Assembly: GCF_010731295.1 (NCBI RefSeq) | Contig: NZ_AP022579.1 | Coordinates: 1,674,001 to 1,738,000, forward strand | Source: Mycolicibacterium boenickei | GTDB taxonomy: Bacteria; Actinomycetota; Actinomycetes; Mycobacteriales; Mycobacteriaceae | Length of the DNA: 64,000 bases | Direction: 5' to 3' | Part shown: positions 9,756 through 19,126 of the stretch, piece by piece | Layout of the letters: each line of letters starts with the position of its first letter | Numbering within the stretch: position 1 is the first letter of the stretch | The notes under the pieces: model-generated | What the model saw: the letters and a program-made list of their open reading frames with translations, nothing else | Database searches by the model: none | Told to the model about the DNA's origin: nothing | Program-made: the position numbers and the translations under genes

Positions 9756-11074
9756 TGCCGACCAAGATGATCAAACCCTCACGGGCGCAACGATTCGACG
9801 TCCGGTGCAACGTCGGAGATGTCGTCGTCGCGAATCTGGCGATGCACATCGTGTTCTTCTTCGAGCGACATCTCGACCCTGATGCGCTCGCGGGGGCCCT
9901 GGTCCGCGCGCTCGACAGTTTTCCGGTCTTCGCGGGGCGCATGGCCCGGGCCAGGACGGCGATGACGATCCGCTGTGACGGGCAGGGCGTGCCGTTCACC
10001 GCGGAGTCGTCGAGCCACACGCTCGATGAGGCGATCCGTTCCACATTGCAGGACAACGGAAGCTGGCTCGTCGATCCGGTGAACGGTCCCTTGGCGCGAT
10101 GGGGATGGGGTCCGCTGTGTCAGATCAGGGTCACCCACCTCGCCGACGAGGCGACCGCCATCGGGGTGTCATGGCACCACGCCGTCGGCGACATGCGGAC
10201 ACTGATGCATTTCATGGACGCGTGGGCAGCCGCGGCTGCCGGCAAGCCTCCGGCCGAGCCGTTGATCGTCGAAGACCGCGCGGCCTACCTCGATGAGCAT
10301 CTGCCCGCCGATGGCGCACGAGAGCCCGGGGTGCGCTGTCTGAGCCCCACGGAGATCGCGAGCGGGGCGTGGTACCTGGTCAACGGGGCTCGCGGGCAGC
10401 GGACCCTGAACCTGTACTTCGGGGAGGACGAAATCGCCCGCATGCGTAGCGCCTACGGCGATCGAATCCGGTTGTCCGCCAACGATGCGGTGTGCGCGCA
10501 CGTAACGGAGGCGCTCATGTGGGCGGACCCCGCGGTGGACAGCCGCGCGCTGGCGATCGTCGTCAACGTCCGCAATAGGTGCGACCTCGATCCGATGCTG
10601 ATCGGCAACATCGTCACGACGCTGAAAGTCGACGTACGACGCGGAGAGCCCGCACGTGCGATCGCCGAACGCATCCGTCACCACGTGGATCACTTCGCGG
10701 ACGAACACTGCGACATGCGCATCAATCAACGGTTCCTCGACGCCATTGGTGCCGTGCGGGCGGTCCGTTGTGTCACAAATGCCTTCAACCCGATGAGGTG
10801 GAACCCGCTCGTCACCAACCTGAGCGGTTTCGGGGTGTATCGGCTCCGGTTCGAGGACACTGCCACGGCCTACTGCGTGCTGTTGATGACGTTGCCCATC
10901 GCCGGAGCCGGCGCGCTGCTGGAGGGAGCGGGCGGAACCGGATTGGTCTTTCAGATGGCCTTGCCGGCAAAGGAATTCGAGGCCATGTCGAAGCCCACGG
11001 TATCGGCGCACCTGCACCGGTTCCGGCGGGCCGACGACGATATTCCCCGCTTGCACCGTGAGGTCCACGGCTGA
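9755..11074 (+). CDS. BAHD/plant-type transferase-family acyltransferase
   Basis: A 439-aa protein of the transferase (BAHD-like) acyltransferase fold. The GTG start overlaps the P450 stop (TAGTG), a translational coupling arrangement; an internal ATG at 9767 is the alternative. The catalytic motif is HHAVGD (His142, Asp146). Further on, NVRNRCDLDPMLIGN matches the conserved R...GN region of BAHD enzymes, and NLSGFGVYRLRFEDTATAYC occupies the place of the structural DFGWG motif, which is degenerate here. It differs from the PapA3 upstream, so this is a second, unrelated-looking acyltransferase in the cluster. It probably acylates a hydroxyl, possibly one made by the P450 it is coupled to (inference). 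Confidence 0.75.
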   Translation: MPTKMIKPSRAQRFDVRCNVGDVVVANLAMHIVFFFERHLDPDALAGALVRALDSFPVFAGRMARARTAMTIRCDGQGVPFTAESSSHTLDEAIRSTLQDNGSWLVDPVNGPLARWGWGPLCQIRVTHLADEATAIGVSWHHAVGDMRTLMHFMDAWAAAAAGKPPAEPLIVEDRAAYLDEHLPADGAREPGVRCLSPTEIASGAWYLVNGARGQRTLNLYFGEDEIARMRSAYGDRIRLSANDAVCAHVTEALMWADPAVDSRALAIVVNVRNRCDLDPMLIGNIVTTLKVDVRRGEPARAIAERIRHHVDHFADEHCDMRINQRFLDAIGAVRAVRCVTNAFNPMRWNPLVTNLSGFGVYRLRFEDTATAYCVLLMTLPIAGAGALLEGAGGTGLVFQMALPAKEFEAMSKPTVSAHLHRFRRADDDIPRLHREVHG

Positions 11075-11078
11075 GGTG

Positions 11079-12359
<1,281 letters not shown>

Positions 12360-12390
12360 CTCCGGCGGCTACGGCTCAGGATCGGCCCGA

Positions 12391-12552
12391 TCAGGGCCGC
12401 GCGGCGAGCTCGTCGCGGTACTTGGCGATGCGCTCCTCGATCTCGCCTGCATCGCCCGGGCGGCCCTCTTTGCGGGCCAGTTCGGCCCGGACCGACAGTT
12501 CCCGGATCGCGGTCCGGATCTCGTTGATGCTGTGAGTCTGTCCCATGCTCAT
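12391..12552 (-). CDS. Small conserved-looking hydrophilic protein (53 aa)
   Basis: A 53-aa ORF, MSMGQTHSINEIRTAIRELS..., continuing with a charged, helix-favouring ELARKEGRPGD/EIEERIAKYRDELAARP tail. AAAGG lies 8 nt upstream of ATG 12552. It is on the sdh1 strand, downstream of sdhB and after a large hairpin. Amphipathic helical character and a good ribosome site support it being real. No function is recognised. Confidence 0.6.
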   Translation of the reverse strand: MSMGQTHSINEIRTAIRELSVRAELARKEGRPGDAGEIEERIAKYRDELAARP

Positions 12553-12610
12553 GAAGCTGCCTTTCGACGCTGATTGGCTGCCCCTTCGAGCCTACGCGCC
12601 GAGGCAACGC

Positions 12611-12666
12611 CGAGTCCGCGCTCAGATCGCATTCTGCAGCGGTCCGGCGATCTGAACGCAGACTCG
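12611..12666. terminator. Long stem-loop downstream of sdhB
   Basis: CGAGTC-c-GCG-ct-CAGATCGC (12611-12630), a 16-nt loop, then GCGATCTG-aa-CGC-a-GACTCG (12647-12666): 17 base pairs with two symmetric internal mismatches. It starts 43 nt past the sdhB stop and ends 58 nt before the small gene on the same strand. There is no T-run, so it may be a terminator, an mRNA 3'-end stabiliser or a processing site. Confidence 0.55.
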
Positions 12667-12708
12667 ACGGTGCGAGCTAGCTGGGCTGTTTCCTCTTCGC
12701 GCAAGCGC

Positions 12709-13458
12709 TCATCGGCGGAACAGCTTGTTGCCCAACCACACGATCGGGTCATACTTCCGGTCGGCAACCCGTTCCTTCATCGGGATCAGCGCGTTGTCGG
12801 TGATCTTGATGTTCTCGGGGCACACCTCGGTGCAGCACTTGGTGATGTTGCAGTAGCCCAGCCCGAACTCGTCCTGCGCCATGTCCTTGCGGTCGAGGAC
12901 ATCGAGGGGATGCATGTCCAGCTCGGCGATCCGCATGTGGAACCGCGGTCCGGCGAAGGCTTCCTTGTTCTCCTCATGGTCGCGGACCACGTGACAGACG
13001 TTCTGGCACAGGAAGCACTCGATGCACTTCCGGAACTCCTGGCTGCGGTTCACATCCTCCTGCTGCATCCGGTACTCGCCGGGCTGCAGCTCCTTGGGCG
13101 GGGTGAATGACGGGATCTGGCGGGCCTTTTCGTAGTTGAACGACACGTCGGTCACCAGGTCGCGCATCACCGGGAAGGTGCGCAGCGGCGTGATGGTCAC
13201 CGTCTCGGACGGGTCGAAGGTCGACATCCGGGTCATGCACATGAGCCGCGGGCGGCCGTTGATCTCGGCCGAACAGGATCCGCACTTGCCGGCTTTGCAG
13301 TTCCACCGCACTGCCAGATCGCCGGCCTGGGTGGCCTGCAGCCGGTGGATGATGTCGAGCACCACCTCACCGTCGTTCACCTCGACGGTGTAGTCCTGCA
13401 GCCCACCGCCGGACTCATCGCCGCGCCAGACGCGCAGGTTCGCGTTGTAGGCACTCAT
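12709..13458 (-). CDS. sdhB: Succinate dehydrogenase 1 iron-sulfur subunit
   Basis: A 249-aa SdhB of the Sdh1 complex. ATG 13458 is chosen over 13464 because GGAAGGG is 7 nt from it and abuts the other. The [2Fe-2S] ligands are in NCKAGKCGSC plus a later Cys (LMCMTRMS); the C-terminal ferredoxin domain holds CIECFLCQNVC and CCTEVCPENI for the [4Fe-4S] and [3Fe-4S] clusters. It passes electrons from SdhA flavin to the membrane subunit. It is last in the order membrane anchor - sdhA - sdhB and its start is 2 nt past the sdhA stop. Confidence 0.95.
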   Translation of the reverse strand: MSAYNANLRVWRGDESGGGLQDYTVEVNDGEVVLDIIHRLQATQAGDLAVRWNCKAGKCGSCSAEINGRPRLMCMTRMSTFDPSETVTITPLRTFPVMRDLVTDVSFNYEKARQIPSFTPPKELQPGEYRMQQEDVNRSQEFRKCIECFLCQNVCHVVRDHEENKEAFAGPRFHMRIAELDMHPLDVLDRKDMAQDEFGLGYCNITKCCTEVCPENIKITDNALIPMKERVADRKYDPIVWLGNKLFRR

Positions 13459-13460
13459 GC

Positions 13461-15368
13461 TCATCCCTTCCGATCGGGGTGTTCGGCCAGTTCTTGCGCG
13501 GTGTAATACTTTTCGAGTTCGGACAGCTCGAACGTGGCCAGCAGGTCCTCCCTCATCGGCAGCTGCGACTCGGGCGTCACCGTCACATCCGGCACCACCT
13601 GATCCTCGCCGACCGCGCGGCATACCAGCAGGGTGTTGCGCCAGTTGGCGTCCATCTCCGGATAGTCGTCGCGGGTGTGCCCGCCGCGGCTCTCGGTCCG
13701 GGCCAGCGCGGCCTTGGCCACGCACTCGCTGACCAGCAGCATGTTGCGCATGTCGATGGCCAGGTGCCAGCCCGGGTTGAAGACGCGACCGCCCTCGACG
13801 CTGACGTTGTGCACCCGGGTGCGCAGTTCGGCGAGCTTGGTCAGGGCTTCCTCGATCTCCTCGGCCTTGCGGATGATGCCGACCAGGTCGTTCATGCACT
13901 GCTGCAGCTCGGCGTGCAGCGTGTACGGATTCTCCGGATTGGCGTGAGATTCGAACGGTGCCAGTGCCAACTCGGTGGCCTCGATGAGAGCTGCTTCGCT
14001 GACCTTGGGCCGCTCCGGCAGCGCCGCCACATAGTCGGCGGCGCCGAGGCCGGCCCGTCGGCCGAACACCAGCAGATCCGAAAGTGAATTGCCGCCAAGG
14101 CGATTGGAGCCGTGCATGCCGCCAGAGCACTCGCCCGCCGCGAACAAGCCGGGCGTGGCCGCGCCACCGGTGTCGGGATCCACCTCGATGCCGCCCATCA
14201 CGTAGTGACAGGTGGGGCCGACTTCCATCTCGTCCTTGGTGATGTCGACCTCGGCCAGCTCCATGAACTGGTGGTACATCGACGGCAGCCGGCGCTTGAT
14301 CTCCTCGGTCGGCATGCGGGAGGCGATGTCGAGGTACACGCCGCCGTGCGGCGAGCCGCGACCCGCTTTCACCTCGGAGTTGATGGCGCGGGCTACCTCG
14401 TCGCGAGGCAGCAGGTCAGGGGTGCGGCGTGCGGAGTCGTTGTCCTTGAGCCACTGGTCGGCTTCTTCCTCGGTCTCGGCGTACTGGCCCTTGAACACCG
14501 CGGGGATGTAGTCGAACATGAAGCGCTTGCCCTCGGAGTTCTTGAGCACCCCGCCGTCACCACGGACACCCTCGGTGACCAGGATGCCCTTCACCGACAG
14601 CGGCCAGACCATGCCGGTCGGGTGGAACTGGATGAACTCCATGTTGATCAGGCCCGACCCGGCGCGCAGGGCCAGGGCGTGGCCGTCGCCGGTGTACTCC
14701 CAGGAGTTCGACGACACCTTGAACGACTTACCGATGCCGCCGGTGGCCAGCACGATCGCAGGCGCTTCGAACAGCACGAAGTCGCCGGTCTCGCGGTAGT
14801 AGCCGAAGGCGCCGGCGATGCGGTCGCCGTCCTTGATCAGGTCGGTGATGGAGCACTCGTGGAAGACCTTGATCCGGGCCTCGTAATCGCCGAGTTCCTT
14901 CTTGTCCTCCTGCTGCAGCGAGACGATCTTCTGCTGCAGCGTGCGGATGATCTCCAGGCCGGTGCGGTCACCGACGTGGGCCAGCCGCGGGTAGGTGTGC
15001 CCGCCGAAGTTGCGCTGGCTGATCCGGCCGTCCTTGGTCCGGTCGAACAGGGCGCCATAGGTTTCCAGCTCCCAGACCCGGTCGGGAGCCTCCTGCGCGT
15101 GCAGTTCGGCCATGCGCCAGTTGTTGAGGAACTTGCCGCCGCGCATGGTGTCGCCGAAGTGCACCTGCCAGGAGTCCTTGGTGTTGACGTTGCGCATGGC
15201 CGCCGCGCAGCCGCCCTCGGCCATCACGGTGTGGGCCTTGCCGAACAACGACTTGGTCACCACCGCCACCCGCAGACCGCGTTCGCGGGCCTCGATCACC
15301 GCGCGCAGACCTGCCCCGCCGGCACCGATCACGACAACGTCGTAGGAGTGCCGTTCCAACTCGCCCAT
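13461..15368 (-). CDS. sdhA: Succinate dehydrogenase 1 flavoprotein subunit
   Basis: A 635-aa flavoprotein. The FAD-binding dinucleotide motif is VVVIGAGGAGLRAV; HTVMAEGGCAAAM supplies the flavin contact region; EFIQFHPTG and RLGGNSLSDLLVFGRRAG are the conserved substrate and FAD segments. It oxidises succinate to fumarate. Full length for an Sdh1-type SdhA (Rv0248c). The operon neighbours are the membrane subunit (63-bp gap) and sdhB. Confidence 0.95.
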   Translation of the reverse strand: MGELERHSYDVVVIGAGGAGLRAVIEARERGLRVAVVTKSLFGKAHTVMAEGGCAAAMRNVNTKDSWQVHFGDTMRGGKFLNNWRMAELHAQEAPDRVWELETYGALFDRTKDGRISQRNFGGHTYPRLAHVGDRTGLEIIRTLQQKIVSLQQEDKKELGDYEARIKVFHECSITDLIKDGDRIAGAFGYYRETGDFVLFEAPAIVLATGGIGKSFKVSSNSWEYTGDGHALALRAGSGLINMEFIQFHPTGMVWPLSVKGILVTEGVRGDGGVLKNSEGKRFMFDYIPAVFKGQYAETEEEADQWLKDNDSARRTPDLLPRDEVARAINSEVKAGRGSPHGGVYLDIASRMPTEEIKRRLPSMYHQFMELAEVDITKDEMEVGPTCHYVMGGIEVDPDTGGAATPGLFAAGECSGGMHGSNRLGGNSLSDLLVFGRRAGLGAADYVAALPERPKVSEAALIEATELALAPFESHANPENPYTLHAELQQCMNDLVGIIRKAEEIEEALTKLAELRTRVHNVSVEGGRVFNPGWHLAIDMRNMLLVSECVAKAALARTESRGGHTRDDYPEMDANWRNTLLVCRAVGEDQVVPDVTVTPESQLPMREDLLATFELSELEKYYTAQELAEHPDRKG

Positions 15369-15431
15369 AGAAATTCCCCACTCGCCTTTCGCGTGTATCT
15401 ACTTGTCGGCCAATGAATTCAGCTGGCCGAC

Positions 15432-16253
15432 TCAGCCGATGAACCTGAGATCCGAGATGGTGCCGCTGGCTACCAACATGATGTAGAAGTCGGTGAGGAC
15501 CAGGGTGCCCAGCGTGATCCAGGCGAAGAGCATGTGGCGGGTGTTGAGTTTGCTCACCTGTGTCCACATCCAGTAGCGCACAGGGTGTTTGGAGAAGTGC
15601 TTGAGCCGGCCGCCGGTGACGTGGCGGCATGAATGGCAGGACACCGTGTAGACCCAGAGCAGGATGACGTTGCCGGTCAGGATGATGTTGCCCAGGCCGA
15701 ACCCGAAGCCGGACGGCGAGTGGAACGCGGTGATCGCGTCGTAGGTGTTGACCAGTGAGATGAGCACCGCGGCGTAGAAGAAGTACCGGTGCAGGTTCTG
15801 CATGATCAGCGGAAGCCGGGTTTCCCCAGTGTATTTCGCGTGCGGTTCGGCGACCGCGCAGGCGGTGGGTGACTGCCACACCGACCGGTAGTACGCCTTG
15901 CGGTAGTAGTAACAGGTCAGCCGGAAGGCCAACAGGAACGGCAATGAGATGAACGCCATCGGGATGAACCAGGGCAGCTCGCCGACCCATTGTCCGAAGT
16001 GGCTCGATCCGGGCGCGCACGCCGTGCTGACGCACGGTGAGTAGAAGGGCGTCAGGTAGTGGTAGTCCTCTACCCAGTACGCGCTTCCCCAGAACGCCCG
16101 GACCGTCGCATAGATGACGAATGTCGCGAGCCCCAGATTGGTCAATAGTGGTGCCTGCCACCACCGGTCGGTCCGTAGGGTGCGTTGGGGGATCTGCGCT
16201 CGTGTGGGCGAGAAGACCCCGGTCGCGCGACGGTCAGCGGTGGGTGCGCTCAC
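15432..16253 (-). CDS. sdhC: Succinate dehydrogenase 1 membrane subunit with C-x2-C-x-H motif
   Basis: A 273-aa membrane anchor (Rv0249c-like), GTG start behind AAAGGGAACC. Five or so hydrophobic helices are visible. It contains a Cys/His-rich CHSCRH motif (Cys206-His211) at a membrane boundary. Mycobacterial Sdh1 has been reported to hold a membrane-embedded Rieske-type [2Fe-2S] cluster in this subunit; the motif here is the obvious ligand candidate. It carries electrons to menaquinone. Haem is not suggested by the sequence. Confidence 0.88.
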   Translation of the reverse strand: MSAPTADRRATGVFSPTRAQIPQRTLRTDRWWQAPLLTNLGLATFVIYATVRAFWGSAYWVEDYHYLTPFYSPCVSTACAPGSSHFGQWVGELPWFIPMAFISLPFLLAFRLTCYYYRKAYYRSVWQSPTACAVAEPHAKYTGETRLPLIMQNLHRYFFYAAVLISLVNTYDAITAFHSPSGFGFGLGNIILTGNVILLWVYTVSCHSCRHVTGGRLKHFSKHPVRYWMWTQVSKLNTRHMLFAWITLGTLVLTDFYIMLVASGTISDLRFIG

Positions 16254-16304
16254 GGTTCCCTTTCTGAGGTTCAGTTATTCGTCGGGCGTCGAACGCCCGT
16301 GAGC

Positions 16305-16601
16305 TCAGCGGTATCCGCCCAGACCCTCGTCGGCGACGTCCTGCCAGAACTCGCTTCCGTATTGGGTGTCGGGGATGCCGATTTTCTCGCGGGCTGGTTT
16401 TTGGCGTGTCACGCCGTGACGCATCTCCAACTCTTCGGCGTCGATGTCCAACCGCTCGATATCGTTGAGGATCCGCTCGGCGTCGTTCACCACGCGGCGC
16501 ATGGCGGGGGAATCCCCGTACTTCGACGCCAGTGTGGTGACACAGCGACGCATGTCGCCGATCAAGTTGTGCAGTTCAGAGAACTCAGTGGTGGTGGACA
16601 A
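16305..16601 (-). CDS. Conserved hypothetical protein heading the sdh1 operon (Rv0250c-like)
   Basis: A 98-aa acidic, mostly helical protein beginning MSTTTEFSELHNLIGDMRRC; TTG start with GAGGAGG 4 nt upstream. Same strand and 51 bp upstream of the sdhC-like subunit, as Rv0250c is in M. tuberculosis. It may be an accessory or assembly factor for Sdh1, but no catalytic or binding motif is evident. It has one Cys (residue 20). No function assigned. Confidence 0.75.
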   Translation of the reverse strand: MSTTTEFSELHNLIGDMRRCVTTLASKYGDSPAMRRVVNDAERILNDIERLDIDAEELEMRHGVTRQKPAREKIGIPDTQYGSEFWQDVADEGLGGYR

Positions 16602-16670
16602 GTGACCTCCTCGGGCTGAAGGTGTCAGGGCTCACAGTACGACAACCAATGCTAGCCACATCACGATCGA

Positions 16671-16690
16671 GACGTGATGCGCATCACGTC
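16671..16690. promoter_or_regulatory. 20-bp perfect palindrome, candidate CRP-family site
   Basis: GACGTGATGCGCATCACGTC is a perfect palindrome containing GTGA-N6-TCAC, the core of the CRP/FNR consensus TGTGA-N6-TCACA. It is 70 bp upstream of the first sdh1 operon gene and 123 bp upstream of the divergent PEP-mutase-like gene. A mycobacterial cAMP receptor protein is the natural candidate; binding is inferred. Confidence 0.6.
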
Positions 16691-16812
16691 CTCGGAGGTG
16701 TCGTGGACTGCTCGTCAGGAGCCGCCGGAACCCGGGTCGTAGTGTTGGTTCCGCTGGCTTCGCGCCTCGCCGAATGACATCTGAGCAGGACATCTGAGCA
16801 CCTGGAGGAGCT

Positions 16813-17571
16813 ATGACCGAGACCACGTTGCAGGAGCGGGCGGCGGCGTTGCTGGCGCTGCACCAACCCGGCAACCCCGTCGTGTTGCCCACGGTGTGGG
16901 ACGCCTGGTCGGCGCGGCTGGCGGTCGGCGAGGGCTTCGCCGGGCTGAGCGTGGGTAGCCACCCGCTGGCCGATTCGATCGGGAAGGCCGACGGCGAGGT
17001 GATGTCGTATGACGATCTGCTGACCCGGGTGCGGCAAATCACCGACGCGGTCGACGTGCCGGTCTCGGTGGATATCGAGTCCGGCTACGGCGAGCGGCCC
17101 GAGCGGCTGATCGAGGGCCTGCTCGAGGTCGGTGCGGTCGGGCTGAACATCGAGGACACCGTGCACAAGGAGGACAAGCGGCTGCGAAGCTCGTCCGAGC
17201 ACGCCGAGCTGGTGAGACAGCTGCGCGCGGCGGCGGATGCCGCAGGCGTGCACGTGGTGATCAACGCGCGCACCGATCTGTTCCTGCGCAAGGACGGCGA
17301 TGCCGCTGATCGGGTGGACCGGGCGATCGCCCGGTTGTCCGAGGCCGCTGCGGCGGGTGCCGATTCGTTGTTCCCGGCCGGGTTGGCCGACCCGGAAGGG
17401 TTGGGGCGCTTCGTCTCTGAGGTGCCGCTGCCGGTCAGCGTGACCGTTCCACCCGATTCCGCCGATCTGACTGCGCTGACGGAACTCGGCGTCGGGCGCA
17501 TCACCTTCGGTCCGTTCCTGCAGGCCGTGCTGAGCGCGCGGGCCAAGGAAGTGCTCGGCCGCTGGCGTTAG
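16813..17571 (+). CDS. Isocitrate lyase/PEP mutase-superfamily enzyme
   Basis: A 252-aa member of the phosphoenolpyruvate mutase/ICL superfamily. The motifs are LPTVWDAWSARLA near the N-terminus, VDIESGYG carrying the Mg-binding acid, and GLNIEDT, with a C-terminal TIM-barrel strand GVGRITFGPFL. The KKCGH flexible loop of true isocitrate lyases is absent, so cleavage of isocitrate itself is unlikely; a 2-oxo acid or C-C lyase activity is more probable. GGAGGAG ribosome site. Transcribed away from sdh1 across the palindrome region. Confidence 0.8.
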   Translation: MTETTLQERAAALLALHQPGNPVVLPTVWDAWSARLAVGEGFAGLSVGSHPLADSIGKADGEVMSYDDLLTRVRQITDAVDVPVSVDIESGYGERPERLIEGLLEVGAVGLNIEDTVHKEDKRLRSSSEHAELVRQLRAAADAAGVHVVINARTDLFLRKDGDAADRVDRAIARLSEAAAAGADSLFPAGLADPEGLGRFVSEVPLPVSVTVPPDSADLTALTELGVGRITFGPFLQAVLSARAKEVLGRWR

Positions 17572-17661
17572 CCATCAGCGATTTGCGCGAACTACCGCTT
17601 CTCGACGTGCGAATTGTGCCAATAATTGCGCACTGATACGTCGAGCGGGCGGGATGCAGCG

Positions 17662-18150
17662 ATGGGTTGGCGCATGAGAAGTGTGGTGACGCTGGTTGCG
17701 GCGGGTGGTGTGGTGCTCAGTGGGATCGGTGCGGCACCGGCCGGGGCGGCGACGATGGTGCCGTTGTCGAATTCCATCCGAGGGTGTGATTTCACGAAGG
17801 CGTTGTTTCTCGGCGGCATGGGCTCGGGTTCCGGTTCCGGCCGGGCCAGCATCGGTGCCGACGGCTCGCACGTAGGTGCCGAGGTCTCGCTGCAGTCGGC
17901 CACGCCCGACATCGACTACCGGGTCCGGCTCATCCAGCTGCCGCGGTCGTCGGTGGCGACGTGCAACGTCGGAGATCCCGGAGTGTCCGGCGCAGTGCTG
18001 CACACCGATGCCAGTGGGACGGGAACAGTGACGGTCGCCGGGCCGCTGAGTTCGGGCGCCACGCAGGCCTGGGTGGTGGTCGAGGGGCCACCCCCGCCGG
18101 GGCGCATTCGTGGTGACGTCTACACCTCGGACTATCCGGTAAACCTGTGA
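17662..18150 (+). CDS. Secreted hypothetical protein
   Basis: A 162-aa protein with a signal peptide (MGWRMRSVVTLVAAGGVVLS...APAGA|AT). ATG 17662 with GGGCGGGA upstream is preferred; a TTG at 17626 would add residues before the signal. The mature part is Gly/Ser-rich with beta-strand character, two Cys (one in NSIRGCDF, one in VATCNVGDP) that could form a disulfide, and ends in a beta-rich VVVEGPPPPGRIRGDVYTSD segment. No family recognised. Monocistronic, with a strong terminator 11 bp after the stop. Confidence 0.7.
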   Translation: MGWRMRSVVTLVAAGGVVLSGIGAAPAGAATMVPLSNSIRGCDFTKALFLGGMGSGSGSGRASIGADGSHVGAEVSLQSATPDIDYRVRLIQLPRSSVATCNVGDPGVSGAVLHTDASGTGTVTVAGPLSSGATQAWVVVEGPPPPGRIRGDVYTSDYPVNL

Positions 18151-18160
18151 TCGATGCCGA

Positions 18161-18193
18161 AAGCCGGTGGAACCCAGTGGATTCCACCGGCTT
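18161..18193. terminator. Bidirectional stem-loop terminator
   Basis: AAGCCGGTGGAA and TTCCACCGGCTT form a 12-bp perfect stem with a 9-nt loop, between two convergent genes (stops at 18150 and 18207). There is no T-run, but position and stability argue for termination on both strands. Confidence 0.7.
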
Positions 18194-18206
18194 CGGTGTC
18201 ACCGCC

Positions 18207-19115
18207 CTACCTCAGGCGGATGCGGACGGCCAGGGCGGCGCACGCGATGACGACGGTGCCCCCGAGAACCGTCGACCAGGTCAGCCGCTCGTGCAGTAAC
18301 AGGGCGGCCCACCCGATGGTCATCACAGGCTGGACCAACTGGACCTGACTCACCTGGGTCATCGGACCGATGGCCAGGCCGCGGTACCAGGCGAAGAAGC
18401 CCAGATACATGCTGACCACGGCCAGGTAGCCGAACGCGGCCCACTGCACAGATGTCGCGTGCGGCGGTTGCTGCACGATGGCCAGCGCCGTCAAGGCCAG
18501 CATCACCGGCGCTGCCACCACCAAGGCCCAGGACACCGTCTGCCAGGCGCCCAGCTCGCGAGCCAGCAACCCGCCCTCGGCGTACCCGACCGCCGCCGCC
18601 AGCACCGCGCCGAACAACAGTAGGTCCGGCCAGCTCAGATGCCCCAACCCGGAGCCATGCACCATGGCGAACACCACTGCGGCCAGGGCTCCGGCCGCCG
18701 CCATCACCCAGAACGCGGTCGGCGGGCGCTCGTGACCGCGCAGCACCGCACACACCGCGGTGGCGGCAGGCAGCAGCGCGACCACGATGGCGCCGTGGCT
18801 GGCGGGCGCGACCGTGAGTGCGTAGGAGGTCAGTAGCGGAAAGCCCGCGACGACACCGGCCGCCACGACGGCCAGCCGGGCCCACTGCCGGGCGGAGGGC
18901 AGCGCCTGCCGGGTCAGCGTCAGAGCCGCAGCCGCGATCGCTGCGGCGACCACGGCCCGCCCGGCGCCGATGAACAGCGGGGACAGCCCGCCGGTGGCCA
19001 CCTTGGTGAACACGATCGTGAACGAGAACGCGGTGACACCCAGCAGCCCCCACCACAGTCCGGAGCGGGATAGCGCCGACGAGCTTTGACCAGTAGCGCT
19101 ACTCTGTATCAACAT
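18207..19115 (-). CDS. EamA/DMT-family transporter
   Basis: A 302-aa drug/metabolite transporter with ten predicted TM helices in two EamA repeats (GLWWGLLGVTAFSFTIVFTKVA... and AFGYLAVVSMYLGFFAWYRGLA...). The start is ATG 19115, or the adjacent TTG: upstream extensions would lie inside the divergent MocR gene and read poorly. Its start codon overlaps the MocR start codon on the other strand, so the MocR protein is almost certainly its regulator. Substrate unknown; MocR pairing hints at an amino acid or vitamin-B6-linked compound. Confidence 0.85.
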   Translation of the reverse strand: MLIQSSATGQSSSALSRSGLWWGLLGVTAFSFTIVFTKVATGGLSPLFIGAGRAVVAAAIAAAALTLTRQALPSARQWARLAVVAAGVVAGFPLLTSYALTVAPASHGAIVVALLPAATAVCAVLRGHERPPTAFWVMAAAGALAAVVFAMVHGSGLGHLSWPDLLLFGAVLAAAVGYAEGGLLARELGAWQTVSWALVVAAPVMLALTALAIVQQPPHATSVQWAAFGYLAVVSMYLGFFAWYRGLAIGPMTQVSQVQLVQPVMTIGWAALLLHERLTWSTVLGGTVVIACAALAVRIRLR

Positions 19116-19126
19116 GGATAACGATA
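19100..19126. promoter_or_regulatory. Interlocked divergent promoters with overlapping start codons
   Basis: CATG at 19113-19116 gives the ATG of both divergent genes. The plus-strand -10 TACTCT (19100-19105) lies in transporter codons; the minus-strand -10 TATCGT (19126-19121) lies in MocR codons. Predicted transcripts carry 0-2 nt leaders. A TATC-N6-GATA inverted repeat (19107-19120) is centred on the start codons and could be the MocR operator. Confidence 0.6.

Noticed and set aside
16813..17571. Calling this gene isocitrate lyase
   Set aside because: It is 252 aa, far shorter than isocitrate lyase, and lacks the KKCGH loop; only superfamily membership is supported.
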